Shown: piece by piece, positions 19,764-28,671 of the stretch | How the letters are laid out: every line of letters begins with the position of its first letter | Position numbering within the stretch: position 1 is the stretch's first letter | NCBI RefSeq assembly: GCF_024357955.1 | Contig: NZ_JANEYT010000017.1 | Location: 1 to 64,000 of the forward strand | Direction: 5' to 3' | Origin: Photobacterium pectinilyticum | GTDB lineage: Bacteria; Pseudomonadota; Gammaproteobacteria; Enterobacterales; Vibrionaceae | DNA: 64,000 nt | Position numbers and translations under genes: made by a program | The notes under the pieces: generated by a model | The model's input: the letters and a program-made list of their open reading frames with translations, nothing else | The model's database searches: none | Told to the model about the DNA's origin: nothing

Positions 19764-20594
19764 ATGACAGTTATAACAATAAACGATCAGGAATACCGTG
19801 AATTTTGCCGATTCCTCGAAGCCCAGTGTGGCATTGTCCTGGGCGACAGTAAGCAGTATTTGGTAAGAAGCCGGCTCAGTCCTTTAGTCAGTCAATTTTC
19901 ATTATCTTCATTATCTGAACTGTTGCAGGTGGTTAATACTGGGCGTAATCGGGAGCTGCGGGTGGCGGCAGTTGATGCCATGACAACCAATGAAACGCTG
20001 TGGTTTCGTGATATATACCCTTATACAGTGCTGTCCGACCGTATTTTGCCAGAACTGGCGGCGAATAAGCGGCCGATCAAAATTTGGTCGTCTGCCAGCT
20101 CATCGGGGCAGGAACCATACTCTATAGCGATGACGGTTCTGGAGACCCAGAATCGCAGGCCGGGGATGTTGGCGAACCCAGTACAAATCACCGCGACCGA
20201 TATCTCCCAGACCATGCTGGAGACCTGCCGTTCCGGGGCTTACGATAACTTGGCTCTTAGCCGCGGGTTATCAATGGAGCGCCGGCGGATGTTTTTCGAA
20301 GACAATGGCGATGGTCGGCTGAAGGTCAATGACAAGGTCAAGCGGATGGTGAACTTCCGTCCTCAGAATCTCAAGGACAGCTATGCGTTGCTCGGCAAGT
20401 TTGACGTGATTTTCTGCCGCAATGTCTTGATCTACTTCTCGCCTGAGATGAAAGCGAAAGTACTCAACCAAATGGCTGCCAGCCTCAACCCGGGCGGTTA
20501 TCTGCTGCTGGGGGCGTCGGAGTCGCTAACAGGCTTGACCGATAAGTTTGAGATGATCCGTTGTAACCCGGGTATCATTTATAAGCTTAAGTAG
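19764..20594 (+). CDS. cheR: Chemotaxis protein methyltransferase CheR
   Basis: Methylates receptor glutamates with S-adenosylmethionine for adaptation. The N-terminal helical domain spans residues 1-75. The SAM-binding fold shows IKIWSSASSSGQEPYSIAM and ITATDISQTML. The region FDVIFCRNVLIYF lines the active site, and a LLLGASESLTGL stretch is near the end. 276 residues, normal. It is 41 bp after cheV and probably cotranscribed; CheV and CheB (right edge) complete the adaptation set. Confidence 0.96.
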   Translation: MTVITINDQEYREFCRFLEAQCGIVLGDSKQYLVRSRLSPLVSQFSLSSLSELLQVVNTGRNRELRVAAVDAMTTNETLWFRDIYPYTVLSDRILPELAANKRPIKIWSSASSSGQEPYSIAMTVLETQNRRPGMLANPVQITATDISQTMLETCRSGAYDNLALSRGLSMERRRMFFEDNGDGRLKVNDKVKRMVNFRPQNLKDSYALLGKFDVIFCRNVLIYFSPEMKAKVLNQMAASLNPGGYLLLGASESLTGLTDKFEMIRCNPGIIYKLK

Positions 20595-20632
20595 TCTTTG
20601 GCTAGAGGCTAGAGGAAAAGCAAAGAGTAGAA

Positions 20633-20661
20633 GCAAGAGCTTGACATGGTCAGGCTCTTGC
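20633..20661. other. Hairpin after cheR
   Basis: A 13-bp stem (20633-20645 with 20649-20661, one G-T) around ATG. It is followed on the plus strand by AAAAAATTT rather than T, so not a canonical terminator for cheR. It ends 12 bp before the heptamer array. Confidence 0.5.
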
Positions 20662-20672
20662 AAAAAATTTGG

Positions 20673-20714
20673 ATCGCCCATCGCCCATCGCCCATCGCCC
20701 ATCGCCCATCGCCC
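20673..20714. repeat. Heptanucleotide tandem repeat (ATCGCCC)x6 upstream of flgB
   Basis: Six perfect head-to-tail copies of ATCGCCC (42 bp) ending 30 bp ahead of the flgB sigma-54 promoter. The same unit, also six perfect copies, lies upstream of the flagellin gene at 32662-32715, with unrelated flanks. Confidence 0.97.
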
Positions 20715-20744
20715 AACCTCCTAATTTCCCTTGCCTTACATTCT

Positions 20745-20759
20745 TGGCACACCCTTTGC
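20745..20759 (+). promoter_or_regulatory. flgB: Sigma-54 promoter of flgBCDE
   Basis: TGGCACACCCTTTGC: GG at 20746-20747 and GC at 20758-20759 with the correct 10-bp gap, one change from TGGCACGN4TTGC. It lies 33 bp ahead of the flgB ATG. FlrC is the expected activator. Confidence 0.88.
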
Positions 20760-20791
20760 TTTCTATCTGGTAACGAATTTTGGAGGCAGAC

Positions 20792-21187
20792 ATGTCCATT
20801 TCTTTTGATAAAGCATTAGGCGTTCACCAGCATACCGTTGGCGTACGTGCCAAACGTGCAGAAACGCTGGCGAGCAACCTTGCCAATGCCAATACGCCGG
20901 GGTACAAGGCGAAAGATATCGACTTTCAGCGGGCTCTCAATGCGGCAACCTCGGAGGCAAAAGTTGGCCTCAGCCGCACTGACGGTCGGCATATCTCTGC
21001 CTCCACTCAGGTCATGGGTGAGCAAAAGTACCGCGTACCTACCCAGCCGGACACCGGTGACGGCAATACCGTTGACTCCCAGTTGGAGCAGAACCTGTTT
21101 ATGCAGAACTCCATTGAGTATCAGGCATCGCTGGATTTTCTTGGATCAAAATTCAAAAACCTGAGCAAGGCACTGACGGGGAATTAA
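20792..21187 (+). CDS. flgB: Flagellar proximal rod protein FlgB
   Basis: Proximal rod subunit in the periplasm, exported by the flagellar type III system. 131 residues. The shared rod motif ASNLANANTPGYKAKDIDF lies near the N-terminus, with a C-terminal amphipathic helix (QNSIEYQASLDFLGSKFKNL). The ATG at 20792 is chosen because GGAGG lies 5 bp upstream; a TTG four codons earlier lacks support. First gene of flgBCDE. Confidence 0.96.
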   Translation: MSISFDKALGVHQHTVGVRAKRAETLASNLANANTPGYKAKDIDFQRALNAATSEAKVGLSRTDGRHISASTQVMGEQKYRVPTQPDTGDGNTVDSQLEQNLFMQNSIEYQASLDFLGSKFKNLSKALTGN

Positions 21188-21190
21188 TGA

Positions 21191-21607
21191 ATGAGCTTAT
21201 TTAATATTTTCAATGTATCGGGTTCGGCGATGAGTGCAGAATCGGTACGTCTTAATACCACTTCCAGTAACCTTGCCAATGCCAACAGCGTCAGCAGCTC
21301 GGCAGAAGAAACCTATAAAGCAAGGCATCCGGTATTTGCCGCTGAGCTTCAAGGTGCCAGCTACAAGCGCAGTGATAGTGTGCCGGTTCAGGTTAAAGGG
21401 ATTGTCGAGAGCGAGAAGCCGTTGAGTGCAGAGTACAACCCAGATCACCCGTTGGCCAATGCCGAAGGTTATATCTATAAGCCGAATGTCAATGTGATGG
21501 AAGAAATGGCCAACATGATCTCGGCATCTCGTTCATACCAGAACAATGTGCAAGTGGCTGATGCCAGCAAGCAGATGCTGATGAAAACACTGCAGATGGG
21601 TAAGTAG
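21191..21607 (+). CDS. flgC: Flagellar proximal rod protein FlgC
   Basis: Proximal rod subunit that stacks with FlgB. 138 residues. N-terminal NTTSSNLANANSVSSSAEETYKA and C-terminal NVMEEMANMISASRSYQNNVQVADASKQMLMKTL are the family ends (given here as description; the second is 34 residues long). It starts 3 bp after the flgB stop, implying translational coupling. Confidence 0.6.
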   Translation: MSLFNIFNVSGSAMSAESVRLNTTSSNLANANSVSSSAEETYKARHPVFAAELQGASYKRSDSVPVQVKGIVESEKPLSAEYNPDHPLANAEGYIYKPNVNVMEEMANMISASRSYQNNVQVADASKQMLMKTLQMGK

Positions 21608-21624
21608 GCTAGGGAGTGATGACA

Positions 21625-22350
21625 ATGAGCAGTATTAATGGTGCAGGTTCCAATAACCTCTCTTACCTTGACCAGTTAAAGTCGATGCAGGAAAAGAAGG
21701 TTCAGGAAGACCAGAAAGTCACTGGGCAAAATCAGTTACAACAAGAAGACTTCCTGTCTTTGTTAACCAAACAACTAGCCCAACAGGACCCATTTGAACC
21801 CGTAGGCAATGATCAGATGATTGCCCAGATGGCATCGTTTGCCACCGTTGACGGCATCGGCCAGATGAACGAGCAGTTCGGTCTGCTAAATACCGCCATG
21901 ACGTCTAACCAGGCACTGCAGGCATCGACCTTGGTTGGTCAGGATGTACTGGTGCCGAGTGCGACCGGGATGAAAGCTGAAGAGGGCGGGTTAAGTGGCC
22001 GTGTGCGCCTGACCAATTCGCTTGACCAAGCCATGATGCGGGTTGAAACCCCACAGGGTGAACTGGTTAAAACCATTAATCTTGGTGCCAAAGCGGCCGG
22101 AGACCACGATATCGAGTGGGACGGCAAGAACGATCAAGGCAAGGTGATGCCGGAAGGACAATACACAATTCGGGTATCGGGTCTGGTCGGTGGCGAAACA
22201 CAGAACTATGACGTATTTACTCATGCCAACGTTAACAGCGTGGTGATGGGGCAGGGAGATGGTCAGGTTCTATTGAACTTAGCCGGTCTCGACAAGCAAT
22301 TTAACTTGGCTGATGTACTTCAGGTCGGAAAAGCACAAGCGAAAGGATAA
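21625..22350 (+). CDS. flgD: Flagellar hook assembly scaffold FlgD
   Basis: Hook cap that guides FlgE polymerisation and is shed later. The N-terminal secretion/cap region includes QQEDFLSLLTKQLAQQDPFE, the classic FlgD stretch. The FlgD Ig-like/Tudor part includes HDIEWDGKNDQGKVMPEGQY. Three start codons lie in frame (GTG 21616, ATG 21619, ATG 21625); AGGGAG at 21611-21616 is best spaced (8 bp) for 21625, giving 241 residues. Confidence 0.94.
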   Translation: MSSINGAGSNNLSYLDQLKSMQEKKVQEDQKVTGQNQLQQEDFLSLLTKQLAQQDPFEPVGNDQMIAQMASFATVDGIGQMNEQFGLLNTAMTSNQALQASTLVGQDVLVPSATGMKAEEGGLSGRVRLTNSLDQAMMRVETPQGELVKTINLGAKAAGDHDIEWDGKNDQGKVMPEGQYTIRVSGLVGGETQNYDVFTHANVNSVVMGQGDGQVLLNLAGLDKQFNLADVLQVGKAQAKG

Positions 22351-22356
22351 TCAACT

Positions 22357-23643
22357 ATGAGCATGAATATTGCCTTGAGTGGCCTGGGTGCAGCTCAGAA
22401 AGATCTCAACACTACCAGTAATAATATCGCCAACGCCAACACCTATGGCTTCAAGGAATCAAGGGCTGAGTTCTCTGATGTGTATTCGAACTCGATTTTC
22501 TCTAACTCGAAGACCACGACCGGTGGCGGTGTTCAGACTGCGACGGTTTCTCAGCAGTTTCATGAAGGCTCCAGTATTTACACTAACAACCCACTGGATT
22601 TACGGGTATCGGGCACCGGTTTTTTTGCCGTAGCTCCGAATAAAGCTGAGCCAGCGAACAATAACCTGACTCGCAACGGTGCTTTTCACCTCAATAACAA
22701 CAACGAGATTGTTAACGCAGAAAACAACTACTTGTTGGGTTACGAGGTAAACCAAGATACTAACTCTGTGGCATCGTATGAGCCGAAGCCGATGACCATT
22801 GATGATACTTTTGGTCAACCAAGTATGTCGAATAACGTGAATATTTCGATGAACTTACCAAGTGGTGAGGAAAAGCCCGCTGTTGCACCATTCGATTTCA
22901 ACAATTCTGACACTTACAATAAGTCAACCTCTTCAACAATTTACGACTCATTGGGTAACCCGCTGAAAATGACAGCTTATTATTCGAAGAGAAACGATAA
23001 TGTATGGGATGTCTTTTATACCGTTAGTGATAGTGGTGGTGAAAAAGAACTGAATATTGACTCAGGGGTCGATAATGGCACTGGCCACTTAGGCCACCGT
23101 TTACGTTTTGATGAAGGTGGGCAGTTAACATCGGGGAACTCGCATACATCAACGTCTTTTCAGGCTGCGGGGCTACAACTTGGTGGTGCAGATGGTACCC
23201 AAACGTTGACGTTTAATTATGACGATCCTACTCAATACGCGGCACCATTTGAAATTCGTAAGCTGGAGGATGAGGACGGTGCTACCACCGGTTATCTGTC
23301 CAATGTCGATATAGACTCTGACGGTAATATTCAGGCGTCTTACTCGAACGGTAAAGATAAGGTGATTGGTCGTGTTGCTATGGCCCGTGTTGCTAACGAG
23401 CAAGGTTTGGCCCAGCTAGGTGGTACTATGTGGAATGCTACCCAAGACTCTGGTGCTACTGTCTGGGGCGATGCCTCACAGGGCTCGTTTGGTTCAATCA
23501 AAAACGGTACCTTGGAGCAATCCAATATCGATATGACCCAGGAGCTGGTGGACTTGATCTCTGCCCAGCGTAATTTCCAGGCCAGCTCACGTGCCCTGGA
23601 TGTGAACAACCAGCTACAGCAGAACATTTTGCAGATCCGCTAA
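22357..23643 (+). CDS. flgE: Flagellar hook protein FlgE
   Basis: Main subunit of the hook. 428 residues. The N-terminal axial motif is SNNIANANTYGFKESRAEF. A D1/D2 surface domain fills the middle, and the C-terminal helix carries EQSNIDMTQELVDLISAQRN, shared with FlgF and FlgG. AAGGAT precedes the ATG by 9 bp. Last gene of flgBCDE and followed by a hairpin terminator. Confidence 0.96.
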   Translation: MSMNIALSGLGAAQKDLNTTSNNIANANTYGFKESRAEFSDVYSNSIFSNSKTTTGGGVQTATVSQQFHEGSSIYTNNPLDLRVSGTGFFAVAPNKAEPANNNLTRNGAFHLNNNNEIVNAENNYLLGYEVNQDTNSVASYEPKPMTIDDTFGQPSMSNNVNISMNLPSGEEKPAVAPFDFNNSDTYNKSTSSTIYDSLGNPLKMTAYYSKRNDNVWDVFYTVSDSGGEKELNIDSGVDNGTGHLGHRLRFDEGGQLTSGNSHTSTSFQAAGLQLGGADGTQTLTFNYDDPTQYAAPFEIRKLEDEDGATTGYLSNVDIDSDGNIQASYSNGKDKVIGRVAMARVANEQGLAQLGGTMWNATQDSGATVWGDASQGSFGSIKNGTLEQSNIDMTQELVDLISAQRNFQASSRALDVNNQLQQNILQIR

Positions 23644-23680
23644 TCTTTTTCTGTAATAACCTCCTGCTGAAATAGCGCCG

Positions 23681-23709
23681 AGCCCATAACACTGGCTGTT
23701 ATGGGCTTT
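23681..23709 (+). terminator. Probable terminator after flgE
   Basis: AGCCCATAACA pairs perfectly with TGTTATGGGCT (11 bp, 5-base loop). Only TTTG follows, so efficiency is uncertain. Confidence 0.65.
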
Positions 23710-23872
23710 GGTCAATTTATTGACACCTAAACCATCAAATTGGAAGTCATGATTAATTGACTAAGCATGACCGCCAATGAAGCGGCAACGTTTTTCCCCT
23801 TCATGTTTGTCACTCTCCATTTTTTGCTTTTATTCTTATGTAAATCAATGTCCTACCTGTTACCGGTTTTGA

Positions 23873-23888
23873 TGGTATGCTTTTTGCA
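23873..23888 (+). promoter_or_regulatory. flgF: Sigma-54 promoter of flgFGHIJ
   Basis: TGGTATGCTTTTTGCA: GG at 23874-23875 and GC at 23886-23887, correct spacing. It lies 34 bp ahead of the flgF ATG. Confidence 0.8.
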
Positions 23889-23921
23889 TTAATACTGCCT
23901 ATCGATAGAGGGGATTGATAG

Positions 23922-24674
23922 ATGGATCGCGCATTATTTCTAGCCATGAGTGGCGCCAAGCAAGACATGTACGGCATGCAGGTTGCGGCCAACAATTTGG
24001 CGAACGTGAATACCACCGGCTTTCGTGCTGATTTGCAGCAGGCGAGAAGTATGCAAGCGTATGGCGAAGGGTTGCCAAGTCGAGTATTTGCTATGACGGA
24101 ACGTCCAGGCAACAACTTTGAGCAGGGAGCGGTAAAAATGACCGGTCGTGCAATGGACGTGGCCGTTGAAGGCAACGGTTGGCTGGCGGTTCAAGATGTG
24201 TCGGGACAAGAAGCTTACACCCGTGCTGGCCATTTGAAGATTGATGAGATGGGTATGCTGCAAAACAGCAACGGCCAGCTTATTTTAGGTGACGCCGATG
24301 CACCGATTTTTGTCCCACTCCCTATCAACAAAATTGAAATCCAAAAAGACGGCACGGTCAGCATTTTGCCGCAGGGGGCACCACCGGAAGCCATGGTCGC
24401 TATCAATCGGATCAAATTGGTTAACCCCAACAACAGTGACTTGTACAAGGACGTCGATGGTTTGTTCAAGCCAACGACCCCGAACCCTCAGGGCTTGGAA
24501 GCCGATGCAAGCGTAACCTTGCTCAGTGGCGCTTTGGAAGGCAGTAATGTGAATGCTGTGGGTGAAATGGTCAGCATGATTGATCTTCAGCGCCACTTTG
24601 AAATGCAAGTCAAATTGATGAAAACCGCAGAAGACATGGATAAATCGTCTTCATCTTTAATGCGAATCGGATAA
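23922..24674 (+). CDS. flgF: Flagellar proximal rod protein FlgF
   Basis: Rod subunit between FlgC and FlgG. 250 residues. N-terminal ANNLANVNTTGFRADLQQ; middle AVEGNGWLAVQDVSGQEAYTR; C-terminal SNVNAVGEMVSMIDLQRHFE, all typical of the FlgF/G group. MDRALFLAMSGAK at the start distinguishes FlgF. GGGG lies ahead of the ATG. It heads its own operon behind a sigma-54 promoter. Confidence 0.96.
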   Translation: MDRALFLAMSGAKQDMYGMQVAANNLANVNTTGFRADLQQARSMQAYGEGLPSRVFAMTERPGNNFEQGAVKMTGRAMDVAVEGNGWLAVQDVSGQEAYTRAGHLKIDEMGMLQNSNGQLILGDADAPIFVPLPINKIEIQKDGTVSILPQGAPPEAMVAINRIKLVNPNNSDLYKDVDGLFKPTTPNPQGLEADASVTLLSGALEGSNVNAVGEMVSMIDLQRHFEMQVKLMKTAEDMDKSSSSLMRIG

Positions 24675-24691
24675 TAGCGAGGAGTTAACGA

Positions 24692-25480
24692 ATGCATCCA
24701 GCTCTATGGGTTAGTAAGACTGGTCTTGATGCCCAGCAAACCAATATTTCAACGGTTTCCAATAACCTAGCTAACGCCTCGACAATAGGTTTTAAGAAAA
24801 GCCGCCCAGTTTTTGAAGATCTTTTTTACCAGAATATTAACCAGCCTGGCGGTCAGGCAACGCAAGATACTACCTTGCCATCAGGCTTGATGCTGGGTGC
24901 CGGCTCAAAAGTGGTCGCCACTCAGAAGGTCTTTACTCAAGGTAATACCCAAACCACCGACAATGCGCTCGATATGATGGTCGAGGGCGATGGCTTCTTC
25001 CAGGTTATGTTGCCAGACGGCAACATCGGCTATACCCGTAACGGCCAATTTACCGTGAGTAACGAAGGCCAGATTGTGACCTCTGGCGCGGGTTATGTTC
25101 TGGAGCCTGAAATTGTGGTGCCAGACAATGCGGTTGCCATTACAGTCGGCACCGACGGTGAAGTCTCTGCCCGTATTCGAGATCAGCAGGAAAATCAGGT
25201 GCTGGGCCAGATCAACCTGACCAACTTCATTAATCCAGGCGGTATGGAGCCGATTGGTCAGAACCTTTACCTACCGACAGGGGCAAGTGGCGACCCGCAA
25301 GAGGGGATCCCCGGGCTTGATGGTTTCGGCAGTGTTCGCCAGTCGATGCTGGAAACATCCAATGTGAATGTTACCGAAGAACTGGTCAATATGATCGAGG
25401 CACAACGGGTTTACGAGATGAACTCCAAGGTGATTTCTACCGTGGATCAGATGCTGAGCTACGTTAACCAGCAGCTATAA
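24692..25480 (+). CDS. flgG: Flagellar distal rod protein FlgG
   Basis: Major distal rod subunit crossing the periplasm and LP ring. 262 residues, the usual length. It begins MHPALWVSKTGLDAQQTNIS and has SNNLANASTIGFKKSRPVFE. The C-terminal end has SNVNVTEELVNMIEAQRVYE and then KVISTVDQMLSYV. GAGGAG precedes the ATG; 17 bp after flgF. Confidence 0.97.
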   Translation: MHPALWVSKTGLDAQQTNISTVSNNLANASTIGFKKSRPVFEDLFYQNINQPGGQATQDTTLPSGLMLGAGSKVVATQKVFTQGNTQTTDNALDMMVEGDGFFQVMLPDGNIGYTRNGQFTVSNEGQIVTSGAGYVLEPEIVVPDNAVAITVGTDGEVSARIRDQQENQVLGQINLTNFINPGGMEPIGQNLYLPTGASGDPQEGIPGLDGFGSVRQSMLETSNVNVTEELVNMIEAQRVYEMNSKVISTVDQMLSYVNQQL

Positions 25481-25493
25481 CAGGGAGTAAGGT

Positions 25494-26261
25494 ATGGGCA
25501 AATATTGGCTGGTTTTACTGGTTGCAATGCTATCGGGTTGTGCGCAGAACTTTGATACTGGCTCTGATCTTGATAGTGCGGTCAGTGAGGTTGATGCGGT
25601 TGAAGGCACGACTGAGCAAAGTGATGGCATTATTGGTTTGGTCAGGCAGCGGGAAGACGCGGTACAGGGCGATCCTAACTGGTCTTCTGTTCGTCCGCCT
25701 GAGAAGCCGGAGCACTATGCCACTTCTACCGGTTCACTATTTAATACCACCAGCGCCATGGGGCTTTACAACGATTCACGTCCGACTGGGCTCGGTGATA
25801 TTGTCACCGTATTGCTTGAGGAGAAGACTCAGGCAAGAAAGAGTGCCAGTTCAGATTTGGGCAAATCGACAGATATGAGCATGGAACCGATCATGCTTGG
25901 TGGACGTCCGGTGAATATTGGTAACTATGATTTGTCCTATGCCCTTACCAACGATAATTCATTCTCAGGCAGCCTTTCCTCGGATCAAAGCAACAGCTTT
26001 TCCGGTTCTATTTCGGTTGAGGTGATTGAAGTGTTACCTAATGGTAACTTGCTGGTACGAGGAGAAAAGTGGCTGACACTGAACAGCGGTGACGAATATA
26101 TCCGGGTGAGTGGTACTATTCGCCCAGATGATATCGATTCGGACAACGCTATTCCCTCAACCCGTATCTCCAATGCGCGGATTCAGTACTCGGCGACGGG
26201 CGATCGTCAGGATACCCAGGACCCAAGCTGGTTTGGCCGATTCTTCAATGCAGCGATGTAA
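25494..26261 (+). CDS. flgH: Flagellar L-ring lipoprotein FlgH
   Basis: Outer-membrane L-ring subunit. A lipoprotein signal ends at LSGC (Cys16). Family stretches GSLFNTTSAMGLYNDSRP, VGDIVTVLLEE-like GLGDIVTVLLEEKTQARKS, and VRGEKWLTLNSGDEYIRVSG are present. 255 residues. GGGAG lies ahead of the ATG; it sits directly between flgG and flgI as in most loci. Confidence 0.96.
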   Translation: MGKYWLVLLVAMLSGCAQNFDTGSDLDSAVSEVDAVEGTTEQSDGIIGLVRQREDAVQGDPNWSSVRPPEKPEHYATSTGSLFNTTSAMGLYNDSRPTGLGDIVTVLLEEKTQARKSASSDLGKSTDMSMEPIMLGGRPVNIGNYDLSYALTNDNSFSGSLSSDQSNSFSGSISVEVIEVLPNGNLLVRGEKWLTLNSGDEYIRVSGTIRPDDIDSDNAIPSTRISNARIQYSATGDRQDTQDPSWFGRFFNAAM

Positions 26262-26264
26262 GAC

Positions 26265-27383
26265 ATGAAAAAGTTAATCCCAACCCTGTTATTTAGTCTA
26301 ATACTGACACTTGTCTTGCCTGTGGTTGCACCGCAAGCTCATGCTGCCCGCATTAAAGATGTCGCTGGCGTTGCCGGAGTCAGGGATAACCAATTAGTTG
26401 GTTATGGCTTGGTAGTCGGTCTGCCAGGAACCGGTGAGTCATCTTCAGCGTATTATACCGAGCAGAGCTTCCGTGCCATGCTGAATAACTTTGGGATTAA
26501 TATCCCCGAAGGTGAGCGGTTCCGCACCCGAAATGTCGCGGCGGTGGCCGTCCATGCCACGTTGCCACCTTTTTCCAAGCAAGGTCAACAAATTGACATC
26601 ACCGTCTCGTCGGTCGGCTCAGCCAAGAGTTTGCGCGGCGGTACGCTCCTGCAAACTTTCCTGAAAGGCTTAGACGGCAATATTTATGCGGTCGCGCAAG
26701 GTAGCCTTGTAGTCGGCGGTTTTACTGCTGACGGTGCTGACGGATCGCGAATTGTCAGCAATACCCCAACCGTGGGGACGATCCCTTCTGGCGCGATTGT
26801 CGAACAAGAAGTGCCAAACCCGTTTGGCCGTGGTGACTTTCTGACGTTTAACCTCTTCGAGCCGGACTTCTCCACCGCGCAGAACATGGTAGATGCGATT
26901 AATAATTTCCTTGGTCCTGATGTGGCTTCGGCCATGGATGCGGCGTCGGTGCGGGTGCGTGCCCCGCGTGATGTTAGCCAGCGTGTGGCTTTCCTTTCAA
27001 CCATTGAAAATGTGGAATTTGAAACCGCGGATTCAGGGGCGCAAATTATCGTAAATTCGCGCACTGGAACCATTGTTATCGGCCAGCATGTTCGGTTGAA
27101 ACCAGCCGCCATTACCCATGGCGGGATGACCGTATCCATCAAAGAAAACCTGTCGGCTAGCCAGCCGAATGCCTTTGCTGGTGGGCAAACCGTGGTGGTA
27201 CCCGATAGCGAAATCACCGTTACCGAAGAAGATTCGCGGATGTTCTTGTTTGAACCGGGTGTGAGTCTTGATGATTTGGTTCGTGCCGTGAATCAGGTAG
27301 GGGCTGCGCCGTCAGATCTGATGGCAATTTTACAAGCATTGAAACAAGCTGGTGCCATTGAAGGCCAGCTGATCATCATTTAA
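26265..27383 (+). CDS. flgI: Flagellar P-ring protein FlgI
   Basis: Periplasmic P-ring subunit. Sec signal at residues 1-27 (ending AHA). The mature chain opens [20 protein letters not shown] and contains [19 protein letters not shown], the FlgI landmarks. 372 residues. The start is only 3 bp after the flgH stop and lacks a strong ribosome site, so it is probably translationally coupled. Its folding depends on FlgA. Confidence 0.97.
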   Translation: MKKLIPTLLFSLILTLVLPVVAPQAHAARIKDVAGVAGVRDNQLVGYGLVVGLPGTGESSSAYYTEQSFRAMLNNFGINIPEGERFRTRNVAAVAVHATLPPFSKQGQQIDITVSSVGSAKSLRGGTLLQTFLKGLDGNIYAVAQGSLVVGGFTADGADGSRIVSNTPTVGTIPSGAIVEQEVPNPFGRGDFLTFNLFEPDFSTAQNMVDAINNFLGPDVASAMDAASVRVRAPRDVSQRVAFLSTIENVEFETADSGAQIIVNSRTGTIVIGQHVRLKPAAITHGGMTVSIKENLSASQPNAFAGGQTVVVPDSEITVTEEDSRMFLFEPGVSLDDLVRAVNQVGAAPSDLMAILQALKQAGAIEGQLIII

Positions 27384-27395
27384 AGGGAGAGCAAG

Positions 27396-28478
27396 GTGAA
27401 AAGTCCGACCGACACCAGTTTTGTTCTTGATATATCAAGCCTTGATCGCTTGCGAGCCGGGGTGAAAACTGGCAAAGAAGGTGAGAAGGCGAGTCTGCAG
27501 GCCGCTGCCGAGCAGTTTGAAGCCATCTTCACCCAGATGATGTTCAAATCGATGCGAGAAGCAAACTCCGCTTTTGAGTCGGACTTGATGAGTAGCCGCA
27601 ACGCAAAATTCTTTGAACAGATGCATGATGAGCAGATGGCCAGTGAGTTGAGCCGCAGCAATTCACTGGGTCTTGCTGATATGATTGTTCAGCAGCTTGG
27701 TGCCCACCAAGATGAGAGCGCGGTGAAGCAAAGTGATGGTACGCTAAATAAAGAACAGCCGTTTGTTGAGCTAGACAAAGGCGGCAAGACCCTGCCCTTT
27801 GAGCGGCAAGATAATCGTACCGAGATGAATAACCAAAGCATTTCACCTGAAATCCATAAAAATACCTTATCTGAATCATCCATGAGCGAAGAAGAGATTA
27901 CTCAGATAGCCAATAAAGCGATTGCCCAGCGTAATATGGCGAATAGTGCTCCTGCTCCTGTCTCTGCTATGCAAGCAGAAGGAGCACCAATGCCAGAAAG
28001 CTTTGATTCTCCGCAAGCCTTTGTTTCACATATGGCCCCCTATGCTCGTCGGACCGCTAATGTGTTGGGGGTCGATCCTGCGGTATTGATAGCCCAAGCC
28101 GCTCTTGAAACAGGGTGGGGCAAGAAAGTGATCAGTAATGCCGCTGGTAACAGCAATAACCTGTTTAACATTAAGGCTGATCCAAGCTGGAAAGGGGATA
28201 AAATGGCGACGCAAACCTTGGAGTATCATCAAGGTATTGCCGTGCAAGAACGTGCAGCATTTCGTTCTTATGACTCTTTCGATGAAAGCTTTAATGATTA
28301 TGCGCAGTTCTTAAAGCGGAACCCAAGGTATTCGGTTGCGCTAGAAAATACGCAAGATCCGAAAGCGTTTATTAATGAGATCCACAAAGCCGGTTATGCG
28401 ACCGATCCGAGCTACAGCGATAAAGTGATGCGGGTATTTGATCAGGTCAGTGACTTGATGGATAAAGAGCAGCAATAA
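27396..28478 (+). CDS. flgJ: Flagellar rod cap / peptidoglycan hydrolase FlgJ
   Basis: Bifunctional protein. The N-terminal rod-assembly (rod cap) domain (about residues 25-100: AAEQFEAIFTQMMFKSMREAN) is followed by a Ser/Gln linker and a C-terminal glucosaminidase/muramidase domain (about 205-355). The latter has LIAQAALETGWGKKV, which includes the catalytic Glu, and NLFNIKAD. It cuts peptidoglycan so the rod can pass. Starts with GTG behind AAAGGGAGAG. 360 residues; last gene of the flgF operon. Confidence 0.95.
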   Translation: MKSPTDTSFVLDISSLDRLRAGVKTGKEGEKASLQAAAEQFEAIFTQMMFKSMREANSAFESDLMSSRNAKFFEQMHDEQMASELSRSNSLGLADMIVQQLGAHQDESAVKQSDGTLNKEQPFVELDKGGKTLPFERQDNRTEMNNQSISPEIHKNTLSESSMSEEEITQIANKAIAQRNMANSAPAPVSAMQAEGAPMPESFDSPQAFVSHMAPYARRTANVLGVDPAVLIAQAALETGWGKKVISNAAGNSNNLFNIKADPSWKGDKMATQTLEYHQGIAVQERAAFRSYDSFDESFNDYAQFLKRNPRYSVALENTQDPKAFINEIHKAGYATDPSYSDKVMRVFDQVSDLMDKEQQ

Positions 28479-28488
28479 AAGATAAAAT

Positions 28489-28671
28489 TTAAACAAACAC
28501 ATCTACAATTGATGAAATGATATTCAGTGTGTCCTCACTTTCAGACAGGGCAGATTTAATTTCATTCGTCTGTACTTTTTCTTGGTTGCCCTCCCGAATA
28601 TTATCTAACACCACAGGTGCAATAATCTCTTTGATAGCATAGCCGAGTAATGTTGCAAGGCCAATGTTCAT
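28489..28671 (-). CDS. Unrecognised small protein in the flgJ-flgK gap (60 aa)
   Basis: Not recognised. It opens on the minus strand just past flgJ. From the ATG at 28671 it reads MNIGLATLLGYAIKEIIAPV: a hydrophobic/amphipathic N-terminal helix followed by an acidic, Asn/Ser-rich tail ending SIVDVFV. GGTGGTG lies upstream of the ATG; in-frame TTG/GTG codons further up are less likely. It is convergent with flgJ and no neighbour suggests a role. Chance ORF remains possible. Confidence 0.4.
   Translation of the reverse strand: MNIGLATLLGYAIKEIIAPVVLDNIREGNQEKVQTNEIKSALSESEDTLNIISSIVDVFV

Noticed and set aside
20633-20661. Classical terminator for cheR
   Set aside because: Strong stem, but it is followed by A residues on the coding strand.
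20673-20714. CRISPR array
   Set aside because: Unit is 7 bp with no spacers and there are no cas genes; it is a simple tandem repeat.
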